From Panacagrimonas sp. (GTDB lineage: Bacteria > Pseudomonadota > Gammaproteobacteria > Nevskiales > Nevskiaceae), in the NCBI GenBank assembly GCA_021773655.1, contig JAJFJX010000334.1, positions 1 to 17,714 on the forward strand: a stretch of DNA of 17,714 nucleotides, in the 5' to 3' direction. The position numbers and the translations under genes are program-made. Shown piece by piece: positions 1 to 6,848 of the stretch. The notes beneath the pieces are model-generated. The model saw nothing but the letters and a program-made list of their open reading frames with translations, was not told the origin of the DNA and searched no databases. Every line of letters starts with the position of its first letter. Position 1 is the stretch's first letter.

Positions 1-65
1 ATGCCGAAGACGTATTCCACGCCTTCGGCTTCCAGGCACTTCACCATCAGGTCGGAGGCTTTCAT
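1..65 (-). CDS. Thiamine-diphosphate enzyme, acetolactate synthase large subunit-like (5' end only)
   Basis: Read on the minus strand from an ATG at 65, the first 21 codons give MKASDLMVKCLEAEGVEYVF, then G and the start of a further codon. This matches the typical N-terminus of acetolactate synthase large subunit-like, thiamine-diphosphate-dependent enzymes, in which a short helix leads into a VEYVFGIPGE-type segment. The gene runs off the left edge, so neither the catalytic glutamate region nor the ThDP-binding motif can be seen. Enzymes of this type condense or decarboxylate 2-oxo acids; the exact substrate cannot be told from 21 residues. No good ribosome binding site precedes the ATG. 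The gene is divergent from the aminotransferase across a 428-base gap. Confidence is fair for the family and low for a specific function. Confidence 0.7.
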   Translation of the reverse strand, partial: MKASDLMVKCLEAEGVEYVFG

Positions 66-493
66 CGAAAGGGGTCTACTGTCGGGGTTGCGGTGCCGGG
101 GTGCCTGCCGTCGCGCGGGCCGGACCCGAGAGGGGCGGACCGGGGGGCGGCCTGCACGCAGGCCCTGTTGTGATGATTCCCAATCAATCGAGGGGATATC
201 GAGAGAATGATGCGTCGCGTATTGACGCGCCTGGCGGCGCTGCTCCTCTTCACCATAGGCCCACGACGCCTCGTTGTCTCGCCTTGCCAGACACGAGAAT
301 CCGCCCGCGCACAAGGTCCTCCGATTTCCAAGCACTCCTCAGGACTCGCCTGCCAGTGCAGGTATATCGGCCACCGCCAGCGGTCCGCCCGTAGTGGCAC
401 AGCACCGATGATCGCAGGGCTGCGACGATGGAAGACACGCCGCCTTTGCAGCGATAATCCCGCTCTGAAATTTCCCGCCATCCGGAGCACTTC
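66..493. other. Intergenic region between divergent genes
   Basis: This stretch separates the minus-strand ThDP-enzyme gene from the plus-strand aminotransferase and should hold promoters for both. It contains a short inverted repeat at 149-164 (arms GGCCTGC/GCAGGCC, two bases between). A reading frame opens at 207 and begins like a signal peptide (MMRRVLTRLAALLLFTIG), but it soon becomes arginine- and proline-rich and runs on into the aminotransferase in another frame, so I do not call it a gene. I see no RNA gene or riboswitch here. Confidence 0.5.
429..458 (+). promoter_or_regulatory. Candidate promoter for the aminotransferase gene
   Basis: GATAAT at 453-458 matches five of six positions of the -10 consensus. 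The possible -35 hexamer at 429-434 (TGGAAG, 18-base spacer) is poor. Transcription would start near 465, giving a leader of about 30 bases before the GTG at 494. This rests on motif inspection only. Confidence 0.3.
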
Positions 494-1675
494 GTGGATT
501 CGACACTCGCCCAGCGCATGGGCCGCATCAAGCCCTCCCCCACCCTGGCCGTCACCGCCAGGGCTGCCGAACTCAAGGCACAGGGGCAGGACGTGCTCTC
601 CCTGGGCGCGGGCGAACCGGATTTCGATACGCCGGTTCATATCAAGGAAGCGGCGATCGGGGCGATCAACAAGGGTTTTACCAAGTACACGCCGGTGGGC
701 GGCACGCCGAGCCTGAAGAAGGCCATCATCGGCAAGCTGGCGCGTGACAACCAGCTCGATTACGCACCCAACCAGATCCTGGCGTCCTGCGGCGGCAAGC
801 AGAGCTGCTACAACCTGTGCATGACGGTGCTCGACGCCGGCGACGAGGTGCTGATTCCGGCGCCGTTCTGGGTCAGCTATCCGGACATGGCGCTGCTGGC
901 CGACGCCACGCCGGTGATCATGCCGACCACACAGGCCATGCGTTTCAAGATCACCGCCGAGCAACTGGAGCGCGCGATCACGCCGCGTACCAAGATGCTG
1001 TGGATCAACTCGCCGTCCAACCCCTCCGGAATGGCCTACACCCGAACCGAGCTGAGCGAGCTGGGCGCAGTGCTGCGCAAACACCCGCGCGTGCTCATCG
1101 CCACCGATGACATGTACGAGAAAATCCTGTGGGCGAGCGAACCGTTTGCCAACATCATCAACGTCTGCCCGGACCTCTACGAGCGCACGGTGGTGATCCA
1201 TGCCGTGTCGAAAACCTATTCGATGACCGGTTGGCGGCTGGGCTTCGCGGCTGGACCCAAAGCCATCATCACCGCCATGGCGGATATTCAGAGCCAGTCG
1301 ACCTCCAACCCGACCTCCATCTCCCAGGTGGCGGCACAGGCCGCGCTCGAAGGCGACCAGACCTGCGTGGCGGACATGGTCAGCGCGTTCAAGGCTCGTC
1401 ATGACCGCCTCGTGGCCGATCTCAACTCGGTACCGGGGATCCAATGCGCAGCGGGTGACGGCACTTTTTACGTCTTTCCTAATGTCGAGGGACTTATAAG
1501 AAAATTGGGCGTCAAGGATGATCTTGAGTTGTCCGACAAACTGCTCAGGGAAGCCCTGGTGGCACTGGTGCCGGGCTCAGCATTCGGAACACCCGGACAT
1601 GTACGGCTGAGCTTCGCGACGAGCGACCAGGTGTTGCGGGAATCGGTGGCCCGGCTGCACAGGATCGCTGCCTGA
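494..1675 (+). CDS. aspC: Class I pyridoxal-phosphate aminotransferase, aspartate aminotransferase type
   Basis: This 393-residue protein transfers the amino group between aspartate and 2-oxoglutarate in the cytoplasm, linking the TCA cycle to amino acid synthesis. It shows the fold-type I hallmarks: the N-terminal LGAGEPDFDTP segment (37-47), NSPSNPSG (172-179), the aspartate of the TDDMYE segment (204-209) that contacts the pyridine nitrogen, the Schiff-base lysine K240 in SKTYSMTGWRLG, and the carboxylate-binding arginine R371 in HVRLSF. Length and motifs fit the AspB/subgroup Ib enzymes rather than E. coli AspC. The GTG start is favoured because GGAG at 484-487 precedes it by six bases; the next ATG, at 518, would remove eight residues. 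Other subgroup Ib specificities such as prephenate or alanine cannot be excluded from sequence alone. Confidence 0.9.
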   Translation: MDSTLAQRMGRIKPSPTLAVTARAAELKAQGQDVLSLGAGEPDFDTPVHIKEAAIGAINKGFTKYTPVGGTPSLKKAIIGKLARDNQLDYAPNQILASCGGKQSCYNLCMTVLDAGDEVLIPAPFWVSYPDMALLADATPVIMPTTQAMRFKITAEQLERAITPRTKMLWINSPSNPSGMAYTRTELSELGAVLRKHPRVLIATDDMYEKILWASEPFANIINVCPDLYERTVVIHAVSKTYSMTGWRLGFAAGPKAIITAMADIQSQSTSNPTSISQVAAQAALEGDQTCVADMVSAFKARHDRLVADLNSVPGIQCAAGDGTFYVFPNVEGLIRKLGVKDDLELSDKLLREALVALVPGSAFGTPGHVRLSFATSDQVLRESVARLHRIAA

Positions 1676-1680
1676 AAAGC

Positions 1681-1699
1681 CGGGAACCGGCGGTTCCCG
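1681..1699 (+). repeat. Perfect inverted repeat after aspC
   Basis: CGGGAACC and GGTTCCCG form an eight-base-pair stem with a three-base GGC loop, starting six bases after the aminotransferase stop codon. No run of T follows, so this is at best a weak or Rho-assisted terminator, or an mRNA 3' end stabiliser. Confidence 0.45.
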
Positions 1700-1720
1700 A
1701 TTCTCTGTTCCCATCTTTCG

Positions 1721-1747
1721 TCTCCCTTCTCCCTTCTCCCTTCTCCC
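1721..1747 (+). repeat. Seven-base tandem repeat (TCTCCCT, 3.9 copies)
   Basis: The unit TCTCCCT occurs at 1721-1727, 1728-1734 and 1735-1741, then a partial copy at 1742-1747. The array ends directly against the GAGG ribosome binding site (1748-1751) of the ferredoxin-NADP reductase gene. It is purely pyrimidine on the plus strand. Such arrays can gain or lose units by replication slippage. Confidence 0.85.
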
Positions 1748-1757
1748 GAGGTTCACA

Positions 1758-2534
1758 GTGGCAGCCATCGGTACCGAGAAAGTCTTGAGCGTCCATCACT
1801 GGAACGACACGCTGTTTTCCTTCATCACCACGCGGGACCCCGCCCTGCGCTTCGAGAACGGCCACTTCGTGATGATGGGGCTGGAAGTGGAAGGCCGCCC
1901 GCTGCTGCGCGCCTACAGCATCGCCAGTGCCAACTACGAGGACCAGCTGGAATTCTTCAGCATCAAGGTCGAGAACGGGCCGCTCACCTCGCGCCTGCAG
2001 CACATCAAGTCCGGCGACATCGTGCTGGTCAGCCGCAAGCCCACCGGCACCCTGCTCCTGCACGACCTCAAGCCGGCCAGGAATCTCTACATGCTCGCCA
2101 CCGGCACCGGTCTGGCCCCGTTCCTGAGCCTGGTCAAGGACCCGGAAACCTACGAGCGTTTCGAGAAGGTGATACTGGTGCACGGGGTGCGCAACGTCGA
2201 CGACTTCGCCTATCACGATTATCTGACCGAGGAACTGCCCAAGCACGACATCCTGGGCGACGAAGTGAGCCGCAAGCTCATCTATTACCCCACTGCCACA
2301 CGCGAGCCCTTCCGCAACAACGGGCGCCTCACCGACCTGTTCGACAGCGGCAAGCTGACGCGCGACATCGGCCTGCCGGATCTGAACCCGGAAACTGATC
2401 GCGCCATGCTGTGCGGCAGCCCCGCCATGCTCAAGGACACCGCCGCCATGCTGGACCGCCGCGGCTTCCACATCTCACCGCATATCGGCACGCCCGGCGA
2501 TTACGTGATCGAGCGCGCCTTCGTGGAGAAGTAG
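1758..2534 (+). CDS. fpr: Ferredoxin/flavodoxin-NADP+ reductase
   Basis: This 258-residue FAD enzyme moves electrons between NADPH and ferredoxin or flavodoxin, and in bacteria often supports oxidative stress defence and Fe-S cluster work. The FAD-binding RAYS motif is at 51-54 and the NADP-binding GTGLAPF motif at 116-122. LCGSPAM is near 218, and the protein ends ...ERAFVEK, the C-terminus typical of bacterial subclass I Fpr (Azotobacter/Pseudomonas type). Length is normal for the family. The GTG start is supported by GAGG at 1748-1751, six bases upstream. The leader contains a seven-base tandem repeat. It lies 82 bases after aspC on the same strand, so co-transcription is possible. The next gene is tRNA-Asn. 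Confidence 0.93.
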   Translation: MAAIGTEKVLSVHHWNDTLFSFITTRDPALRFENGHFVMMGLEVEGRPLLRAYSIASANYEDQLEFFSIKVENGPLTSRLQHIKSGDIVLVSRKPTGTLLLHDLKPARNLYMLATGTGLAPFLSLVKDPETYERFEKVILVHGVRNVDDFAYHDYLTEELPKHDILGDEVSRKLIYYPTATREPFRNNGRLTDLFDSGKLTRDIGLPDLNPETDRAMLCGSPAMLKDTAAMLDRRGFHISPHIGTPGDYVIERAFVEK

Positions 2535-2578
2535 ACCCAGTTCATTTCGCGAATCACACCGGCCGCTCCCGTCAAGCA

Positions 2579-2607
2579 TTGCACCTGCCGGAAGCAGCCA
2601 CTAGAAT
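2579..2607 (+). promoter_or_regulatory. Promoter of tRNA-Asn
   Basis: TTGCAC at 2579-2584 and TAGAAT at 2602-2607 are separated by exactly 17 bases. A GC-rich discriminator follows (CGCGGCCCC, 2608-2616), as expected for stable RNA promoters under stringent control. The mature tRNA starts at 2623. Confidence 0.65.
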
Positions 2608-2622
2608 CGCGGCCCCAACTGT

Positions 2623-2698
<76 letters not shown>

Positions 2699-2719
2699 TT
2701 TAGTCATCTAAGGGAATCC

Positions 2720-2739
2720 AATGGAATCAAGATTCCATT
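2720..2739. repeat. Inverted repeat just inside the left island end
   Basis: AATGGAATC and GATTCCATT are perfect nine-base arms separated by AA, 21 bases inside the left repeat. GGAATC also occurs just upstream at 2713-2718. No T run follows, so it is not a convincing terminator. It could be a recombination or regulator binding site of the island. Confidence 0.5.
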
Positions 2740-2962
2740 AGGAAGTGCTCAAAAACGTTGTGGTTTTCGTCGCCCGGCTTCCATGTACGTCCATGGGCAG
2801 CCAGCGCTCGATGCGGGTACGTTTACGGGTATTTTCGGGTTCGTCCAATTTCGGACGCGCGGAGGTACCCGCATGGCTCCCTCACCGACACACTGATCCG
2901 GAACGCACGTCCGGCCCTTGCCCCCCTACAAGCTGCCCCGCGAGTTCTGACTCTTTGTCCTG

Positions 2963-3304
2963 GTGAAGCCCACCGGCGGAAAACTTTGGCGGCCCAAGCA
3001 TGCTGATCTGCTGCATCACTCGGATCAGGGAAGCCAATACACCAGCGAAGCCTTCCAGCGTCTGCTCACTGACAACGGCATCCAGTGCAGCATGAGCCGC
3101 TCCGGCAACTGCTGGGACAACGCAGCGATGGAGAGCTTCGTGCCCACCCTCAAGACTGAGCGACTGAGCCGCACGCACTACCGCACAAGAGACGAAGCGC
3201 GGGGCGATGCCTTCGACTACATCGAACGCTTCTACAATCCGAAGCGAAGGCATTCAACGCTCGACTTCCCCAGCCCTGCCAACTATGAGAAATATGCTGC
3301 TTAA
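2963..3304 (+). pseudogene. IS3-family transposase (OrfB) remnant, C-terminal part
   Basis: The frame encodes the last third of an IS3-family DDE transposase. HHSDQGSQYTSEAFQ carries the second catalytic aspartate, NCWDNAAMESF carries the catalytic glutamate, and the C-terminal FYNPKRRHSTLDF segment is typical of the family. The first catalytic aspartate and the N-terminal helix-turn-helix part are missing. Recognisable similarity begins near 2981, and upstream the frame closes with a stop at 2948-2950. The GTG at 2963 is only the formal frame opening. The remnant cannot transpose by itself. Its right end is followed by a plausible terminal inverted repeat (3317-3341); I found no matching left end. 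Confidence 0.88.
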
Positions 3305-3316
3305 CCACTAACCGCG

Positions 3317-3341
3317 TGTCCGGGAAAATGGGGGAAGGCCA
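3317..3341 (+). repeat. Probable right terminal repeat of the IS3 remnant
   Basis: Thirteen bases after the transposase stop, TGTCCGGGAAAATGG followed by GGGAAGGCCA has the form of an IS3-family right end. An intact end would normally finish in TCA; here it finishes in CCA. No partner inverted repeat is visible between 2699 and 2980, in keeping with loss of the left part of the element. Confidence 0.5.
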
Positions 3342-3439
3342 GTTTGAGGTGGCCAACCGGGCTTGAGAGTCTCAATGATCACTTCGACCGCCTAAGCGTC
3401 CAGACCAAGTATCCAGAACGATGCACTTCGCAGTGGGGT

Positions 3440-3823
3440 TCATGGAGTGCATCCGCTATCACCGTTGCTCGGCGGATCAACAAGCTCGAGCACTTGCCTG
3501 TGCAGCCCCGGAAGGTCGCGGTGAATCGTCCTCCAGACGATTTCAAAGTCCACCTTGAAGTAGCCGTGTGCTACGGCATTGCGCATCTGATAGGCAAACG
3601 ACAGTGGCAGCTCCGGATGAGCCGCTGCGAACTCGGGGCAGTGCTTCTCAATGTTGTTGCTGGCCTCGCCGATGATCTCGAAGTTGCGGATCACAGCATC
3701 CTGCACCAATTGGTTGTTCAGGAATGCCACCTCGTCCATTTCCTCGGTGTAGCGGTCAATGCGCTCGATGGCCTCGGCGATGTGCGCGAGATAGGCGGCA
3801 AGGCGTTGCTGGTCGCGGGTCAT
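3440..3823 (-). CDS. hepT: HepT-like HEPN ribonuclease toxin
   Basis: This 127-residue protein is a minimal HEPN-domain RNase. The catalytic Rx4HxY motif is intact as R81-NAVA-H86-G-Y88. In characterised MntA-HepT pairs the toxin cleaves RNA (tRNA in some cases) and is silenced when its tyrosine is modified with AMP by the nucleotidyltransferase antitoxin. It overlaps the antitoxin gene by four bases (ATGA at 3820-3823), the usual arrangement, with the antitoxin first. The protein is predicted to be all alpha-helical and cytoplasmic. Motif and length are complete, so it appears functional. It is one of only two apparently intact genes inside the tRNA-Asn island. Confidence 0.9.
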   Translation of the reverse strand: MTRDQQRLAAYLAHIAEAIERIDRYTEEMDEVAFLNNQLVQDAVIRNFEIIGEASNNIEKHCPEFAAAHPELPLSFAYQMRNAVAHGYFKVDFEIVWRTIHRDLPGLHRQVLELVDPPSNGDSGCTP

Positions 3824-4110
3824 ATGGGGCGAGCCTCCGCGAGGACCGAGGCCCGGAAGCTGTCGGGCAGGGCGTTGGGTGTCAGCACGTCTACCGAAAC
3901 GCCGAGCAGCTTGCCGAGTTCGTGGCGAATTGCACCAATGTCGAACAGCGTCGTTTCCGGCGTCGGGTCGATGAGGATATCGAGGTCGCTGCTGTCGGTG
4001 TCCTGGCCGCGCAGAACGGAGCCGAACACCCGGGCATTCCGAGCGCGGTGCGACTCGACCACATGCCGGATCGCGGCGCGGTTCGAGGCCAATGCTTCAG
4101 AGGGTTTCAC
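3820..4110 (-). CDS. mntA: MntA-like minimal nucleotidyltransferase antitoxin
   Basis: This 96-residue protein is a minimal nucleotidyltransferase with the signature GSx10DxD intact: G30-S31, ten residues, then D42-L-D44. A third acidic residue is likely at D74 in VSVDV. In known pairs it transfers AMP to the HepT toxin and so neutralises it. The start is placed at GTG 4110 because GGGAGAAGAAGG lies just upstream as ribosome binding site and because family members commonly begin MKPSEAL. An upstream GTG at 4125 would add five residues but would lie over that ribosome binding site. The stop overlaps the hepT start by four bases, implying translational coupling and a bicistronic transcript. Confidence 0.9.
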   Translation of the reverse strand: MKPSEALASNRAAIRHVVESHRARNARVFGSVLRGQDTDSSDLDILIDPTPETTLFDIGAIRHELGKLLGVSVDVLTPNALPDSFRASVLAEARPI

Positions 4111-4414
4111 GCCTTCTTCTCCCACAACAAATTCCGGTTTTACGCCATTACGACATGAGGCGGTTCAGGGACCGGAAACACACTCAATTCCGGATTCCCA
4201 TAATTTCCAGGGTGGGGGGCACAACGTACTTCCCCTGTGCGTAGGCGGCACATCGCAGCCATCCCAATACCTGACGGAACACCGGGGCCAGAATTAGGGC
4301 CAAAATGGCGAAATCTGAGGTCAGTTCAGGTCATTGACCGTAACCTTTGGTTATCTTAACAGCATCTTTTTTTGAGTATTCAGGAAATTCTGCGACTTTG
4401 ATTTATCTGGACCC
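4111..4414. other. Non-coding right end of the island, AT-rich near attR
   Basis: No credible gene lies here. The part from about 4290 to 4414 is visibly richer in A and T than its surroundings. It holds a repeated AGGTCA (4318-4323 and 4328-4333), a palindrome GGTCATTGACC (4329-4339), and GTAACC-TTT-GGTTAT (4340-4354). The promoter of the minus-strand mntA-hepT pair should also be in this stretch, but I could not pick it out with confidence. Confidence 0.5.
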
Positions 4415-4462
4415 TGACTGTTAATCACTGGGTCCCAGGTTCGAGTCCTGGTCACGGAGCCA
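4415..4462 (+). repeat. Right attachment-site repeat, partial tRNA-Asn copy (attR)
   Basis: This is an exact 48-base copy of the 3' part of tRNA-Asn (2651-2698) without the acceptor 5' half or D arm, so it cannot make a tRNA. The native tRNA terminator follows 17 bases later. It therefore marks the original chromosomal 3' end of the gene, displaced by the island. Confidence 0.88.
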
Positions 4463-4479
4463 CCTGATCCAATGAATCA

Positions 4480-4505
4480 GCCCGGAAGGTCCTTCCGGGC
4501 TTTTT
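4480..4505 (+). terminator. Rho-independent terminator, originally of tRNA-Asn
   Basis: GCCCGGAAGG (4480-4489) and CCTTCCGGGC (4491-4500) form a perfect hairpin of about eight to nine pairs, followed at once by TTTTT, GG and TTTT on the plus strand. It lies 17 bases beyond the partial tRNA copy, not beyond the complete tRNA gene. This fits insertion of the island between the tRNA and its terminator. Confidence 0.88.
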
Positions 4506-4509
4506 GGTT

Positions 4510-4531
4510 TTATGGACCAGTTATGGACCAG
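4510..4531 (+). repeat. Perfect tandem 11-base repeat beside attR
   Basis: TTATGGACCAG occurs twice head to tail (4510-4520 and 4521-4531), directly after the terminator. Paired short direct repeats near an attachment site can be arm-type integrase sites, but that role is inferred here. Confidence 0.75.
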
Positions 4532-4749
4532 GCAGATGACGGGGCCGATGATCGGGGGTAGATACCGATACCGAAGCCATCTCCTACGATTCACAAGGCG
4601 CCCGGCCGCTGACGGCGGGTCACGGCGCGCGACCGGCTCCCGCGAAAATTCAATGAACGCACATTGCCCGCACGCCGGGCAGTTCCTGGCGACACATCGG
4701 GAGCCTGCTCCGCGTATTCGAACTTGGTCGGCCCGGTGGCCGACACCCC
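4532..4749. other. Intergenic region downstream of ptsI
   Basis: No gene is evident. A six-pair inverted repeat lies at 4665-4681 (TGCCCG/CGGGCA with a five-base loop). On the minus strand it is 69 bases past the ptsI stop but is not followed by a T run, so it is a weak terminator candidate at best. Confidence 0.4.
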
Positions 4750-6486
4750 TCAGGTCTGCTGCAACTGCGCCAGAGCGCGCTCGAACGACTCCTGATCCTC
4801 GGCCTGCAGCACCTGTTCGACCAGCGCCTTGAGTTCACCGACGCGGGCGTCGCGCACCGCGCGCTTGACCTCCAGCACGCTGGTCGGATGCATGGAGAAC
4901 TCGGTCAGGCCCAGGCCCAGCAGCAGGCGGGTGTAGCGGACATCGCCGGCCATCTCGCCGCACATCGCCACCTCGATGCCGGCGCGATGCCCGGCCTCGA
5001 TGGTCATGCGGATCAGCCGCAGCACCGCCGGATGCAGTGGGTCGTAGAGATAGTTGACCTCGTCATCGACTCGATCGATGGCCAGGGTGTACTGGATCAG
5101 GTCGTTGGTGCCGATGGAAAAGAAATCCGCTTCTCGCGCCAGCAGGGGTGCGGCGATGGCGGCGGCCGGCACCTCGATCATGATGCCGACCGGGATGTGC
5201 TCGGCCATCGCGCAACCTTCGCGGTTCAGCTCCTCGCGGCACACCGCCACGATCTGCCGTGCCTGACGCAGCTCGGTGATGCTGCTGATCATCGGCAGCA
5301 TGATTCTGACCTGGCCGTGTGCCGAGGCGCGCAGCAGTGCGCGCACCTGCAGGCGAAACAGGTCCGGTTCCTTGAGGCACAGCCGGATCGCGCGCAGGCC
5401 CAGCGCCGGATTGTTGGGCGTGGGTCCGTGGCGCTGGCCGGAGTCGACCTGCTTGTCGGCACCCAGGTCCAGGGTACGGATGGTGATCGGCCCCTTGACC
5501 GCGCCCACCACGCGCGCATAGGCGGCGTACTGTTCTTCCTCGGTCGGCAGGTCCTTGCGGTTCATGTAGAGGAATTCGGTGCGGTACAGGCCAACGCCGG
5601 CGGCACCGTTGGACTCAGCCACCGAGGCGTCTTCTGGCAGTTCGATGTTGGCCTGCAGGTGCACCGCCACGCCGTCGCGCGAGATCGCGGGCTTGTCGCG
5701 CAGCAACTGCAGCACCTGGCGGTCCTGCGCCAGTTGCGCCTGCCGCTGGCGATAATGCGCCAGCGCCTTGTCGTCGGGATCGGCCAGCACGTGACCGTTC
5801 TCGCCGTCGACGATGACCGGCTCGCCCTCGCGCAGCAGCTTGCGCGCGTTGTGCAGGCCCACCACCGCCGGGATTCCCAGGCTGCGCGCCAGGATCGCCG
5901 TGTGCGACAGCGGCCCGCCGTACTCGGTGACGAACGCCTGAACCGACTGCTGCGACAGCAGGATGATGTCGGCCGGAGTGATGTCGTCGGCCACGATGAT
6001 GGCCGGTTCGGCCGGGGTGCCGTCGTCTCCGGGCAGACGACGCTCGGCCTTGGCCAGCACCCGCAGCACGCGGCTGACGACATGTTCGATGTCGTTCTGC
6101 CGCGTCCGCAGGTAGGGGTCCTCCATCTGCTCGAACACCGCCATCAGCGCGTCGCGCGAATGGCGCAGCGCGGCCTCGGCGTTGCAGCCCTGGTTACGGA
6201 TGGTCGAGACCGTGGCATCGGTGAGCGAGCGGTCGTCCATCATCAGCAGGTGGGTGTCGATGAAGGCGGCGATGTCTCCCGGAGTGCCGACCGGAATGCG
6301 ATCACGGATCTCGCGCAATTCGATCAGCGCCTGCTGCTGGGCCTGTTCGAACCGTTCGACCTCCTCGTCCAGCGCCTCGGGCTCGACCGTGTACTCGACT
6401 GCTTCAGGGTCGCCGCCGTGCAGCTTCTGCACGCGTGCGATGGCGATGCCGCGCGATACGCCGATGCCGGTGAGCCAGAGCGACAT
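4750..6486 (-). CDS. ptsI: Phosphoenolpyruvate-protein phosphotransferase (PTS enzyme I)
   Basis: Enzyme I takes phosphate from phosphoenolpyruvate and passes it to HPr in the cytoplasm. The 578-residue protein has full family length. The N-terminal and phosphohistidine domains carry the active histidine H195 in YGGPLSHTAI. The C-terminal PEP-binding barrel shows GLYRTEFLYM (299-308), the IRTLDLGADK segment (336-345), EVPAAA (438-443), SIGTNDLIQY (457-466) and the catalytic cysteine C509 in MCGEMAGD. The ATG at 6486 gives the normal N-terminus, though the ribosome binding site is weak. It is the last gene of the cluster, 95 bases after ptsH. No sugar-specific EIIB or EIIC lies nearby, so a regulatory role is more likely than sugar import. 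Confidence 0.96.
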   Translation of the reverse strand: MSLWLTGIGVSRGIAIARVQKLHGGDPEAVEYTVEPEALDEEVERFEQAQQQALIELREIRDRIPVGTPGDIAAFIDTHLLMMDDRSLTDATVSTIRNQGCNAEAALRHSRDALMAVFEQMEDPYLRTRQNDIEHVVSRVLRVLAKAERRLPGDDGTPAEPAIIVADDITPADIILLSQQSVQAFVTEYGGPLSHTAILARSLGIPAVVGLHNARKLLREGEPVIVDGENGHVLADPDDKALAHYRQRQAQLAQDRQVLQLLRDKPAISRDGVAVHLQANIELPEDASVAESNGAAGVGLYRTEFLYMNRKDLPTEEEQYAAYARVVGAVKGPITIRTLDLGADKQVDSGQRHGPTPNNPALGLRAIRLCLKEPDLFRLQVRALLRASAHGQVRIMLPMISSITELRQARQIVAVCREELNREGCAMAEHIPVGIMIEVPAAAIAAPLLAREADFFSIGTNDLIQYTLAIDRVDDEVNYLYDPLHPAVLRLIRMTIEAGHRAGIEVAMCGEMAGDVRYTRLLLGLGLTEFSMHPTSVLEVKRAVRDARVGELKALVEQVLQAEDQESFERALAQLQQT

Positions 6487-6581
6487 GGGCGCAGGTCAGC
6501 CGGGGGTCGCCAGTCGCCGGTCACCGCCGGTGACGGGGGCAGGCCTGCGCGCAATCTGAAGCGCGTGGGGCCAGGTGCCTT

Positions 6582-6848
6582 TCACGCCTCCTCTCCGAAA
6601 CGGTCGGCGACCAGCTCGGCCATTTCCTCCAGTGCCTGGGCGGCATCCTGCCCCTCTGCGATCAGGGTGATCTGGCTGCCCTGTGCGGCGGCCAGCATCA
6701 TCACGCCCATGATGGATTTGCCGCTGACCTCGCGGCTGTCCTTGCGCACGTGGATCTCGGCCTGGAACTTGGTGGCCAGGGTGACCAGCTTGGCGGCCGC
6801 GCGGGCATGCAGGCCGAGGCGGTTGACGATATCGACGGTGCGTTCCAT
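6582..6848 (-). CDS. ptsH: Phosphocarrier protein HPr
   Basis: This 88-residue protein relays phosphate from enzyme I to EIIA proteins. The active-site histidine is H14 in RLGLHARAA. The regulatory serine is S45 in the KSIMGVM segment, the site used by HPr kinase/phosphorylase in organisms that have it, and an hprK gene is present in this cluster. Length and motifs are standard. It lies between the mannose-type EIIA gene (125 bases upstream) and ptsI. The ATG at 6848 has only a poor ribosome binding site. Confidence 0.96.
   Translation of the reverse strand: MERTVDIVNRLGLHARAAAKLVTLATKFQAEIHVRKDSREVSGKSIMGVMMLAAAQGSQITLIAEGQDAAQALEEMAELVADRFGEEA

Larger units (their letters stand above)
2699..4462. 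mobile_element. Small or degraded genomic island in tRNA-Asn
   Basis: The region between the two 48-base tRNA repeats spans 1.7 kb. It contains about 280 bases of non-coding DNA, the 3' part of an IS3-family transposase gene, a MntA-HepT toxin-antitoxin pair, and an AT-rich tail before the right repeat. There is no integrase or excisionase gene. Either a larger island decayed around a retained toxin-antitoxin module, or this is a minimal element moved by an integrase supplied elsewhere. The boundaries are well supported by the exact repeats and by the displaced tRNA terminator at 4480-4505. Confidence 0.8.

Noticed and set aside
207..716. Plus-strand frame starting like a signal peptide upstream of aspC
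   Set aside because: Only the first 18 residues look like a leader. The rest is arginine-rich low-complexity sequence and most of the frame overlaps aspC in another frame.
62..1444. 460-codon minus-strand open frame opposite aspC
   Set aside because: Shadow frame of the aminotransferase, with no recognisable motif and no ribosome binding site.
2745..2966. Short plus-strand frames between the tRNA and the transposase remnant
   Set aside because: No ribosome binding sites, no recognisable motifs, and frames in several phases overlap one another; most likely non-coding island DNA.
4415..4462. Second tRNA-Asn gene or pseudogene
   Set aside because: Only the 3' 48 bases are present; there is no acceptor 5' strand or D arm and no promoter. 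The exact identity and the flanking terminator fit an attachment-site duplication better.
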